Assembly (NCBI GenBank): GCA_001725415.1
Contig: MEGH01000048.1
Span: 5,462 to 42,646 of the forward strand
DNA from: Pseudonocardia sp. SCN 73-27
Lineage (GTDB): Bacteria > Actinomycetota > Actinomycetes > Mycobacteriales > Pseudonocardiaceae
Direction: 5' to 3'
Length of the DNA stretch: 37,185 nucleotides
This document shows positions 15,140 through 22,664 of the stretch, in pieces. Each line of letters begins with the position of its first letter. The stretch's first letter is position 1. A program made the position numbers and the translations under genes. Below the pieces are notes generated by a model that saw only the letters and a list, made by a program, of their open reading frames with translations, did no database searches and was not told where the DNA came from.

Positions 15140-15882
15140 CCGCAGCGAGCAACGGAGCCGTGGTCTCGAACCCGGCCGTGCCCGCCGCCGGCGCCCTCCT
15201 CGACGTCGACGACGTGTCCTGCGTCCTCGGCGGCGTCCGGGCGCTGTCCGAGGTGACGATGCACATCGCGCCCGGCGAGCTCGTCGGCATCATCGGGCCC
15301 AACGGCGCGGGCAAGACCACGCTGTTCAACGTCGTCACCGGGTTCGTGCCCGCCACGACCGGCGAGGTCCGCTGGGACGGTGCCCCGCTGCGCGGCGGCA
15401 AGGCCCATCGCGTCGCGCGCAGCGGGCTCGTGCGCACCTTCCAGAACGTCGGCGGCTTCACCGGGCTCACCGTCGCGGAGAACCTCGAACTGGCGACGCG
15501 CGGGCGCGATCCCGACGCCATCGACCGCGTCGAGGCGCTGCTGCACCTCGCCGACGTGCGCGACAAGGCGGTCGAGGATTGCAGCCTGGCGACGCGCAAG
15601 CTCGTCGGCATCGCGATGGCACTCGTGCGTACGCCCAAGCTGCTGCTGCTCGACGAGCCCCTCGCCGGCCTCGACGACACCGACCGCGACCGGGTGACGT
15701 CGCTGATCGGGCAGGTCCACGACTCGGGAGTGACCGTGTGCATGGTGGAGCACGACATCGGCCGGACGCTCCGACTCGCCGACCGGATGGTCGTCCTGGA
15801 CGCCGGACGGCTCGTCGCCGTGGGTACACCGGCGGAGCTCGCACGTGACGACGTGCTCGCCCGGAACTACCTGAGCTCGTGA
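15136..15882 (+). CDS. livG: Liv-type ABC ATPase, LivG family, with altered signature motif
   Basis: 248 residues. Walker A GPNGAGKT (54-61), Q-loop TFQN (101-104), Walker B LLLLDEP (169-175), D-loop AGLD and switch His in VEHD are all present. The ABC signature is not: where LSYGQQ or LSGGQ is expected the sequence reads CSLATRKL (149-156), lacking both Gly and Gln. In an ABC dimer this would weaken the site completed by this subunit, leaving the LivF site as the main one. ATG 15136 overlaps the livM stop; the upstream in-frame start at 15052 is inside livM. N-terminal 20 residues are an extra tail. Confidence 0.88.
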   Translation: MTAASNGAVVSNPAVPAAGALLDVDDVSCVLGGVRALSEVTMHIAPGELVGIIGPNGAGKTTLFNVVTGFVPATTGEVRWDGAPLRGGKAHRVARSGLVRTFQNVGGFTGLTVAENLELATRGRDPDAIDRVEALLHLADVRDKAVEDCSLATRKLVGIAMALVRTPKLLLLDEPLAGLDDTDRDRVTSLIGQVHDSGVTVCMVEHDIGRTLRLADRMVVLDAGRLVAVGTPAELARDDVLARNYLSS

Positions 15883-16568
15883 CCGCGCACCTGGAGGTCC
15901 GAGACCTGGCCGTCCGCTACGGGCAGGCGCTCGCCGTCCGCGGCGTGTCGTTCGCGATCGAGCGGGGCGAGACGCTGGCCGTGGTCGGGGCGAACGGCGG
16001 CGGGAAGAGCTCGCTGGGCAAGGCGGTCGCCCGGCTCGTCGGCTCCACCGGCGACGTGCTGCTCGACGGCGCTCCCGTGCCGAGGACGGCCGTGGCCGCG
16101 GTGGGTGCCGGCGTCGTGTACGTGCCCGAGGGCCGGATGGTGTTCACCCAGCTCTCGGTGGCCGACAACCTGCGGGCGGGCGCGTTCGCCGTGCGCCGCA
16201 AGCACGACTGGGAGGCCAGGCGGGCCACCCTCTACGAGCGGCTGCCGCGGCTCGCGGAACGCGCCGCGGTCCGGGGCGGGCTGCTCTCCGGCGGCGAGCA
16301 GCAGCTGCTCGCGATCGGCCGCGCTCTCATGGCGTTCCCGTCCGTGCTCGTGCTCGACGAGCCGTCGCTGGGGCTCTCGCCGTCGGCGGTCGTGACGGTC
16401 ACCGACTTCCTGCGCGAGATCCAGCAGGAGTACGACATGACGATCCTGCTGCTGGAGCAGAACGCCGCCTTCGCGGCGAAGCTCGCGACGCGTGCGCTGG
16501 TGCTGGAGCTGGGCGTCGTGCGCGACGAGGTGGAGGCGGCGACGCTCGCGCCCGTCGAGGGGCCGTGA
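15879..16568 (+). CDS. livF: Liv-type ABC ATPase, LivF family
   Basis: 229 residues, standard length. Walker A GANGGGKS (37-44), Q-loop region YVPEGRMVF (81-89, typical of LivF), canonical signature LSGGE (136-140), Walker B VLVLDEP and the switch region LLLEQN, where Gln replaces the usual His as in many LivF proteins. It forms the ATPase dimer with the LivG-type protein. GTG 15879 overlaps the previous stop. It is the last gene of the importer operon, ending 8 bases before the convergent racemase gene, with no room for a separate terminator. Confidence 0.9.
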   Translation: MTAHLEVRDLAVRYGQALAVRGVSFAIERGETLAVVGANGGGKSSLGKAVARLVGSTGDVLLDGAPVPRTAVAAVGAGVVYVPEGRMVFTQLSVADNLRAGAFAVRRKHDWEARRATLYERLPRLAERAAVRGGLLSGGEQQLLAIGRALMAFPSVLVLDEPSLGLSPSAVVTVTDFLREIQQEYDMTILLLEQNAAFAAKLATRALVLELGVVRDEVEAATLAPVEGP

Positions 16569-16576
16569 CGGTCCAC

Positions 16577-17713
16577 TCAGCCGATGGCGCCGCTCGCCCG
16601 CAGTGCGGCCACCTCGCCCGCGTCGACACCCAGCTCGGCCAGCAGCGCGTCGCCGTGCTCGCCGGGCCGCGGGCGCGGCGGCGGCAACGTCGCGGGCGTC
16701 GCGTCGAATCGCGGCGCGGGGGCGGGCTGCACCAGCCCGTCACGGGTGACGATCGTGCCTCGGGCGGAAAGGTGGGGGTCGGATGCCGCCTCGTCGCGGC
16801 TGAGCACCGGTGCGAAACAGGTCTCGGCGCCGGCGAACACGGCGCACCACTCGTCCCGGGTGCGGGAGCGGAAGATCGCGTCGACCCGCCTGCGCATTGC
16901 GGGCCACGACGCCTGGTCCATCTGCGCCGGGAGGTCGGTGTCGGCGAGGCCGAGGCGATCGAGGAACACCGCGTAGAACTGCGGCTCCAGCGCGCCGACG
17001 GCGACGTGCCGGTCGTCGGCGGTGGCGTAGACGCCGTAGAAGTGGGCGCCGCCGTCGACCATGTTGGTGCCACGCGGCCCCCATTCGCTGCGCGCGAGGT
17101 AGGGCGCCATCAGCAGGGCGGCGCCGTCGACCATCGCGGCGTCGACGACCTGGCCCCGACCGGTCGTGCGCGCGGAGACGATGCCGCACACCAGTCCGAA
17201 CGCGAGCAGCATCCCGCCCCCGCCGAAGTCGCCGACCAGGTTGAGCGGCAGCACGGGATCGCCGCCGCCCGCGGGCCCGATCGAGTCGAGGACCCCGGTC
17301 AGCGCGATGTAGTTGACGTCGTGACCGACGGTCGGGGCGAGCGGGCCGTCCTGGCCCCAGCCGGTCATCCGGCCGTAGACGAGCGCGGGGTTGCGGGCCA
17401 GGCAGGGTGCGGGCCCGACGCCGAGCCGTTCGGCGACGCCGGGCCGGTAGCCCTCCATGAGCGCGTCGGCGCCGGCGACGAGGTCCAGGACGATCGCGAC
17501 GCCGCGCGGGTCCTTGAGGTTCACCGCGATGCTGCGGCGGCCACGTTCGATGACCTCGCTGAGCTCGGTCGACTCGGCCACCTCGTGGTGGCGGGTGACG
17601 CGGTCGACGCGGATCACGTCGGCGCCCATGTCGGCCAGCATCATGCCCGCGAACGGCGCCGGGCCGAGCCCGGCGAGCTCGACCACGCGCACGCCGCTGA
17701 GGGGTCCCGTCAT
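16577..17713 (-). CDS. mcr: Alpha-methylacyl-CoA racemase (CaiB/BaiF fold)
   Basis: 378 residues. It matches the racemase branch of the CaiB/BaiF family, not a CoA-transferase: the three catalytic residues of the Mycobacterium tuberculosis enzyme MCR (His126, Asp156, Glu241) correspond to His131 in TVGHDVNYIALTG, Asp162 in LNLVGDFGGGG and Glu243 in ALEPQFYAVF, with close spacing. It inverts the alpha-methyl centre of (2R)-acyl-CoA so that S-specific dehydrogenases can act, as in sterol side-chain, pristanate and other branched-chain degradation. ATG 17713 has no Shine-Dalgarno and lies 7 bases after a -10-like TTGACT, so the transcript is probably leaderless. Divergent from the long operon at 17812. 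Confidence 0.9.
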   Translation of the reverse strand: MTGPLSGVRVVELAGLGPAPFAGMMLADMGADVIRVDRVTRHHEVAESTELSEVIERGRRSIAVNLKDPRGVAIVLDLVAGADALMEGYRPGVAERLGVGPAPCLARNPALVYGRMTGWGQDGPLAPTVGHDVNYIALTGVLDSIGPAGGGDPVLPLNLVGDFGGGGMLLAFGLVCGIVSARTTGRGQVVDAAMVDGAALLMAPYLARSEWGPRGTNMVDGGAHFYGVYATADDRHVAVGALEPQFYAVFLDRLGLADTDLPAQMDQASWPAMRRRVDAIFRSRTRDEWCAVFAGAETCFAPVLSRDEAASDPHLSARGTIVTRDGLVQPAPAPRFDATPATLPPPRPRPGEHGDALLAELGVDAGEVAALRASGAIG

Positions 17714-17720
17714 GCCGGCA

Positions 17721-17776
17721 AGTCAAACCGGACCCGACGTCGACGTCAAGTTTGTTCGAAGTTGACGTCAGAATCA
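17721..17776. promoter_or_regulatory. Operator 5: two boxes between racemase and the nine-gene operon
   Basis: Box 5a, read on the minus strand, is TGACGTCGACGTCG (17748-17735) with TTGACG as -35 and TTGACT (17726-17721) as a weak -10 after 17 bases, for the racemase gene. Box 5b on the plus strand is TGACGTCAGAATCA (17763-17776), a poorer match, with TTGACG (17762-17767) as -35 and TACGGT (17785-17790) as -10 after 17 bases, for the gene at 17812. The two boxes are 14 bases apart, so two repressor dimers could bind side by side. Confidence 0.65.
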
Positions 17777-17811
17777 GATAATCGTACGGTGAGGATCGAG
17801 GGGGGCCGACG

Positions 17812-18567
17812 ATGACCGACACCGTGCTGGTCGAGACGCGCGACCGGGTCCGGCTGGTGACCCTGAACCGTCCGGATCGCTACAACGCCATGACCGACGA
17901 GCTCCTCGGAGCCCTCGTCGCCGCACTGGACGACGCCGCGGCCGACGACGCGATCGGCGCCGTCGTCGTCACCGGAGCCGGCAAGGCGTTCTGCGCCGGC
18001 GGCGACCTCGGCGCGATCGACGACTTCCGTCCCGACCTGAGCCTCGACGAACGTACCGCCGGCCTGCGCGAGCTGCAGCGCGCGAGCCTGCTGCTCCACG
18101 ACATGCCCAAGGCCACGATCGCCGCCGTCAACGGGCCGTGCGCCGGCGCCGGGCTCGCCCTGGCCTGCGCCGCCGACCTGCGCTTCGCCACCCGCACCGC
18201 GGTGTTCAAGACGTCGTTCCTCGGCGTCCAGCTCACCGGCGACTTCGGCGGCACCTGGTCGCTGCCGCGCATCGTCGGCTGGGGCCGCGCCCGCGAGCTG
18301 TACCTGCTCGACGAACGCGTCGACGCCTCGCGTGCCTCCGCGATAGGGCTGGTGGCAGGGGAGATCCACGACGGTGACGGGTTCCTCGACGCCGTCCTCG
18401 ACCGCGCCCACGCGCTCGCGGCCGCGCCCGCGAACACCGTCGCCGGCATCAAGGCCAACTTCACCGACGGCGAGACCACCGACTTCGCCACCGCCCTCGA
18501 CACCGAGGCCGTCCGGCAGGTCGAGGCCGTGCAGGCGGCGATCGACCGCGCGGGCGGAACCGCGTGA
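17812..18567 (+). CDS. Enoyl-CoA hydratase/isomerase family protein 2
   Basis: 251 residues, complete crotonase. The oxyanion-hole segments are GKAFCAGGDLGAID and NGPCAGAGLALACAADLRFA. As in the first crotonase, the hydratase glutamates are absent: Ala or Leu follows the glycines, and Ser occurs in KTSFLGVQLTGDFGG, while an Asp precedes the GG pair. This is again the isomerase-like pattern. ATG 17812 follows a GAGGGGGG Shine-Dalgarno. It is the first of nine same-strand genes (17812-26669), most of them overlapping by 1-4 bases. The two crotonases are only moderately alike, so they are unlikely to be a recent duplication. Confidence 0.9.
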   Translation: MTDTVLVETRDRVRLVTLNRPDRYNAMTDELLGALVAALDDAAADDAIGAVVVTGAGKAFCAGGDLGAIDDFRPDLSLDERTAGLRELQRASLLLHDMPKATIAAVNGPCAGAGLALACAADLRFATRTAVFKTSFLGVQLTGDFGGTWSLPRIVGWGRARELYLLDERVDASRASAIGLVAGEIHDGDGFLDAVLDRAHALAAAPANTVAGIKANFTDGETTDFATALDTEAVRQVEAVQAAIDRAGGTA

Positions 18568-19961
18568 GCGCCGCCGTCGAACACGTCCCCGACGCCGCGC
18601 GGCGCGACCCGGCCGTCCGGCTCGCCGACCTCTGCGACCCCGGGACGCTGCACGACGTCGTCGCCGTCGACGGGCTCGTCGCCGGCCGCGGGCTCCTCGA
18701 CGGTGTCGCCTCCCGGGTGTTCGCCACCGACCCGCGCGTCCAGGGCGGCGCACTCGGCCGCGACGGCTGCGCGCTCGTCGTCTCCACCTACGACGCCGCG
18801 CTCGCCGCGGGCGAACCCGTCGTCGGCATCTGGCAGTCCGGCGGGGCCCGGCTGCGCGAAGGAGCCGGCAGCCTCGACGCCATCGGCCGCATCTTCCGCG
18901 TGATGACCCTGGCCAGCGGGAGGATCCCGCAGGTCAGCGTCGTCCTCGGGCCGTCGGCGGGCGGCGCGGCCTACGGGCCCGCGCTCACCGACGTCGTCGT
19001 CACCGGGCCCGACGCGCGCGTGTTCGTGACCGGCCCCGACGTCGTCCGCAGCGTCACCGGCGAGGACGTCGACGCCCTGTCGCTCGGCGGGCCGCAGGTC
19101 CACGCCCGCCACTCCGGGGTCGCCCACGTCGCCGCCCCCGACGACGACGCCGCCTGTGCCGCCGCCCGCGGGATCGTCGGGCTGCTCGCCGACCGGCGCC
19201 GGCCCGCACCTCGGGTGCGTCGCGCCGTCGACCCCGCGTCGCTCATGCCGTCCTCGCCGCGGCGGGCCTACGATGTGCGGCCCGTCGTCGACGCCCTGCT
19301 CGACGCCCCCGCACAGGAGCTGGCCCCGCGCTGGGCGCCCAACATCGTCACCGCGTTGGGCCGCATCGACGGCCGCTCCGTCGGCGTGCTGGCCAACAAC
19401 CCGCTGCGCCTCGGTGGCTGCCTGACGGCGACGTCGTCGGACAAGGCGGCCCGGTTCGTCCGCACCTGCGACAGCCTCGGCGTCCCGTTGGTCGTGCTCG
19501 TCGACGTCCCCGGCTACCTGCCCGGCGCCGCCCAGGAGCTCGACGGCGTCGTCCGCCGCGGGGCGAAACTGTTGCACGCCTTCGCCTGCGCCTCGGTCCC
19601 GCGCGTCACCGTCGTGACCCGCAAGGCCTACGGCGGCGCCTACATCGCCATGAACAGCACGTCGCTCGGTGCGACGCGGGTGTTCGCATGGCCCGACGCG
19701 ACCGTCGACGTCATGAACCCCGTCGCGGCCGTGCGCATCCTGCACCGGCGCGACCTCGCCGGGCTCGCCGGCGCCGAACGCGACCAGGCCGAGGCCGCGC
19801 TCGCCGACACCCACGCCCGACAGACCGGCGGGCTCGCCGACGCCGTCGCCGCCGGGTACGTCGACGAGATCGTCACGCCCACGGCCACCCGCGACGCGAT
19901 CGCCCGCACCCTCGCCTCGGCGGCCGACACGCGCGGCCGGCCGGGGAACATGCCGCTGTGA
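18564..19961 (+). CDS. Acyl-CoA carboxyltransferase beta subunit, AccD6-like
   Basis: 465 residues, short for PccB types (about 520) but close to mycobacterial AccD6 (about 473). The N-terminal crotonase-like domain has QSGGARLREGAGSLDAIGR and GPSAGGAAYGPALTD; the C-terminal domain has VPGYLPGAAQELDGVVRRGA and RKAYGGAYIAMNS. The residue after GGAY, Ile361, is at the position where Asp or Ile is known to shift acetyl- versus propionyl-CoA preference in actinobacterial carboxylases; AccD6 also has IAMNS here and AWPDA after it. It transfers CO2 from biotinyl-BCCP to an acyl-CoA. Partner BCCP is probably at 5615-5854. GTG 18564 overlaps the upstream TGA. No biotin carboxylase lies in the window. 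Confidence 0.9.
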   Translation: MSAAVEHVPDAARRDPAVRLADLCDPGTLHDVVAVDGLVAGRGLLDGVASRVFATDPRVQGGALGRDGCALVVSTYDAALAAGEPVVGIWQSGGARLREGAGSLDAIGRIFRVMTLASGRIPQVSVVLGPSAGGAAYGPALTDVVVTGPDARVFVTGPDVVRSVTGEDVDALSLGGPQVHARHSGVAHVAAPDDDAACAAARGIVGLLADRRRPAPRVRRAVDPASLMPSSPRRAYDVRPVVDALLDAPAQELAPRWAPNIVTALGRIDGRSVGVLANNPLRLGGCLTATSSDKAARFVRTCDSLGVPLVVLVDVPGYLPGAAQELDGVVRRGAKLLHAFACASVPRVTVVTRKAYGGAYIAMNSTSLGATRVFAWPDATVDVMNPVAAVRILHRRDLAGLAGAERDQAEAALADTHARQTGGLADAVAAGYVDEIVTPTATRDAIARTLASAADTRGRPGNMPL

Positions 19962-20596
19962 GCGCCCCCGCCGACGCCCTCGACGGGCTCACGCCCCGCG
20001 GACGGCGCACCCGCGAGGCCCTCGTCGACGCCGCCAAGGACATCTTCGAACGTGACGGCTTCGGCGCTCGCATCACCGACATCGCCGAGCACGCCGGCGT
20101 CGCGCACGGCACCTTCTACACCTACTTCGACTCCAAGGAGGAGATCTTCCTGGCCGTCAGCCAGGAACTCCTCGAGGAGTTCTTCCCCGCCGCCCGAACC
20201 CGGCCGCCGCAGGCCCGCGATGCCTACGCAGCGATCGAGGCCGCCAACCGGCAGTACCTCGAGGCCTATCTGCGCCACGGCCGGCTCATGGTGCTGTGGG
20301 AGGAGATGCCCGGTGTCAGCCCCGGCCTCTCCGACCTGATCGACGACGCGCGCGTCACCGTCGTCGACCGCACCCGGCGCGCGATCCTGCGGCTGCAGGA
20401 CGACGGCCGCGCCGACGCCGGCGTCGACGCCCGCTACGCCGCCCACGCGCTCGGCGGCATGGTCAACCGCTTCGCCTACAGCTGGGTCGCCAAGGACGAG
20501 GCATTCGACCTCGACACCGCCGTCACCCAGCTCAGCCTGTTGTGGGCCAACGCCTTGCGCGTGCCCGTCCCCCGACCGGAACGGAGGCCGAGATGA
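19958..20596 (+). CDS. TetR-family regulator 2, paralogue of regulator 1
   Basis: 212 residues. DNA-binding domain about 15-70: GRRTREALVDAAKDIFERDGF, ITDIAEHAGVAHGTFYTYF, DSKEEIFLAV. C-terminal domain ends ARYAAHALGGMVNRFAYSW and TQLSLLWANALRVP, nearly the same pattern as regulator 1 (DARYAATALTGMVSNFAYRW; SQLSLLWANALGIP). The frame is open from 18374, but GTG 19958 is chosen since it overlaps the carboxyltransferase stop by GTGA and gives the normal family length. It is embedded as the third gene of the long operon, so its level rises when the operon is induced, suggesting feedback (inference). Confidence 0.9.
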   Translation: MSAPADALDGLTPRGRRTREALVDAAKDIFERDGFGARITDIAEHAGVAHGTFYTYFDSKEEIFLAVSQELLEEFFPAARTRPPQARDAYAAIEAANRQYLEAYLRHGRLMVLWEEMPGVSPGLSDLIDDARVTVVDRTRRAILRLQDDGRADAGVDARYAAHALGGMVNRFAYSWVAKDEAFDLDTAVTQLSLLWANALRVPVPRPERRPR

Positions 20597-21858
20597 CGAC
20601 GTCGCCCGAGGCGACCGAGATGACCCCCGCGCCCGAGGCGACCGACGTCGCGGCGTTCACCGAGACCGCCCGCGCGTGGCTCGCCGCGCATGCCGCACCG
20701 CGGCGCGCCGGCGACGACCGCGGTACCGACGTCGCCGTCTTCCACGACCTGCCGGCCGACCGCGAACGCGCGCTCATCGACGGCATCTGTGACTGGCAAC
20801 GCACCAAGTTCGACGCCGGCTACGGTGCCCTGACCTGGCCCGCCGAGGCCGGGGGCGCCGGGCTGAGCGACCGGCACGCCGAGGCGTTCGGCGAGCTGGA
20901 GGCGGGATTCGACGTCCCCGGCCAGCACGAGCTGACTTCGGTGAGCGTCTCCCTGATCGCCCCGACCGTGCAGATGTTCGGCACCCCCGAGCAGAAGGAG
21001 CGGCTCGTCCGCGGGCTGCTTCGCGGGGACGAACTGGCCTGCCAGCTGTTCTCTGAACCGTCGGCCGGGTCCGACCTCGCCGGGCTCGCCACCCGCGCCG
21101 TCCGCGACGGCGATGGCTGGGTCGTGACGGGGCAGAAGGTGTGGAGCTCCGGCGCCCAGTTCGCCGGCTGGGGCGAGCTGATCGCCCGCACCGACCCCGA
21201 CGTCGTGAAACACAAGGGGCTCACCGCCTTCCTGCTGCCGATGGACACCCCGGGTGTCGGCGTCCGGCCGCTGCGCCAGATGTCGGGTGGGTCGTCGTTC
21301 TGCGAGGTGTTCCTCGACGAGGTCCGCATCCCCGACTCGCTGCGCCTCGGTGAGGTGGGCGACGGCTGGAAGGTCGCGCTGGCGACCCTGGGCTTCGAAC
21401 GCGGCCACTCCGGGTCCGAGGCCCGCGTCGGTGGCGGGTTCACCCAGCTCCTGGCCGCGGCGGAACGCCTCGACCGCACCGGCGACCCGGACGTCCGACG
21501 GCTGCTCGCCCAGGTCTGGGTGCACGAGAAGCTCGCGTCGGTCGCCGCGCAGCGCGACCGGGAGGCCCGGCTCGCAGGCGTCGCGCCCGGTCCGATCGGG
21601 TCGCTGCGCAAGCTCGCCTGGGCCCAGGGCCTGACCCTGGTCTCGGAGGCGGCGTCGACGATCCTGGGAAACCGACTGGTGGCAGACACCGACGGCGACC
21701 TCTTCGGATGGACCGAGCACGTCCTCGGCGCCCCGGGCTACCGCATCGCCGGGGGGTCCGACGAGGTCCAGCGCACGATCATCGGCGAGCGCCTCCTCGG
21801 CCTGCCGCCCGAGCCACGTGGGGACCGCGGCGTCCCGTGGAAGGAGGTCCCGCGATGA
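20593..21858 (+). CDS. Acyl-CoA dehydrogenase 1
   Basis: 421 residues with the full acyl-CoA dehydrogenase fold: N-terminal helices (YGALTWPAEAGGAGLS), the middle beta domain with flavin contacts (QLFSEPSAGSDLAGLATRA and WVVTGQKVWSSGA), and the C-terminal helices with GGSDEVQRTIIGERLLGLP, where the Glu lies in the usual EGT/SxE position. It should oxidise an acyl-CoA to the 2-enoyl-CoA with FAD. A 20-residue acidic/Thr-Pro tail precedes the domain. ATG 20593 overlaps the TetR stop by ATGA, and its stop overlaps the SDR start in the same way. Confidence 0.9.
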   Translation: MTTSPEATEMTPAPEATDVAAFTETARAWLAAHAAPRRAGDDRGTDVAVFHDLPADRERALIDGICDWQRTKFDAGYGALTWPAEAGGAGLSDRHAEAFGELEAGFDVPGQHELTSVSVSLIAPTVQMFGTPEQKERLVRGLLRGDELACQLFSEPSAGSDLAGLATRAVRDGDGWVVTGQKVWSSGAQFAGWGELIARTDPDVVKHKGLTAFLLPMDTPGVGVRPLRQMSGGSSFCEVFLDEVRIPDSLRLGEVGDGWKVALATLGFERGHSGSEARVGGGFTQLLAAAERLDRTGDPDVRRLLAQVWVHEKLASVAAQRDREARLAGVAPGPIGSLRKLAWAQGLTLVSEAASTILGNRLVADTDGDLFGWTEHVLGAPGYRIAGGSDEVQRTIIGERLLGLPPEPRGDRGVPWKEVPR

Positions 21859-22664
21859 CCCGTCCGGAGTCACGGTCCGTCGCCGAGGCCGTCGCCGCTG
21901 CCCGGGGCGTCGAGAAGCCGATGGCCGGGCGCACCGCGCTCGTCACCGGCGGCTCCCGTGGCCTCGGCCGCGAGATCGCCATCGCCTTCGCCGCCGCCGG
22001 TGCCGACGTCGCCGTCGTCAGCCGCAAGAAGGACGCCTGCGAGGCCCTCGCCGCGGAGCTCGCCGACGCCACGGGGCAGAAGGTCACCGCGCACGGCGCG
22101 CACGTCGCCGACTGGGACCGCGTCCCGTCGCTGCTCGACGAGGTCGAGGCCGAGCTCGGCGTCGTCGACGTGCTCGTCAACAACGCCGGGATGGCACCCG
22201 TCTACCCGAGCCTCGACGAGGTCACCGAGGCCCTGTGGGACAAGGTCATCGGGGTGAACCTGAAGGGCCCCTTCCGGTTCATGGCCGCCGCCGGCAGACG
22301 GATGGTCGCCGCCGGCGGGGGTGTGATGCTCAACATCAGCTCGACCGCCTCGATCCGGCCCACCGCCCACGACCTGCCCTACGCCGCCGCCAAGGCGGGC
22401 CTCAACGTCCTCACGAAGGGGTTCGCGCAGGAGTACGGGCCCAGCGTCCGGGTCAACACGATCGTCGCCGGGCCGTTCTTCACCGACATCGCCGCCGGCT
22501 GGGACATGGAGTTCTTCGACCGGCTCACCGCCGACTGGCCGCAGTCCCGCGGCGGCGACCCGTCCGAGATCGTCGGCGCCGCGCTCTACCTCTGCGGACC
22601 GACGGCCGGCTTCACCACCGGCACCCTGCTCACCGTCGACGGCGGCGGGACGGCAGCCCCATGA
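21855..22664 (+). CDS. Short-chain dehydrogenase/reductase 2
   Basis: 269 residues, classical SDR. Cofactor loop TGGSRGLG (31-38) with Arg57 and Lys58-59 after the second strand suggesting NADP(H) preference, NNAG at 109-112, Ser163 region ISSTAS and catalytic Tyr176-x3-Lys180 in PYAAAKAG. The C-terminal GTLLTVDGGG is typical. It has a 25-residue extra N-terminus. Possible role: oxidation of a hydroxyacyl intermediate or reduction of a keto group. ATG 21855 overlaps the dehydrogenase stop. A 4-keto to 4-hydroxy reduction, as done by LvaD-type proteins in the levulinate pathway, would suit the kinase idea but is only inference. Confidence 0.9.
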   Translation: MTRPESRSVAEAVAAARGVEKPMAGRTALVTGGSRGLGREIAIAFAAAGADVAVVSRKKDACEALAAELADATGQKVTAHGAHVADWDRVPSLLDEVEAELGVVDVLVNNAGMAPVYPSLDEVTEALWDKVIGVNLKGPFRFMAAAGRRMVAAGGGVMLNISSTASIRPTAHDLPYAAAKAGLNVLTKGFAQEYGPSVRVNTIVAGPFFTDIAAGWDMEFFDRLTADWPQSRGGDPSEIVGAALYLCGPTAGFTTGTLLTVDGGGTAAP

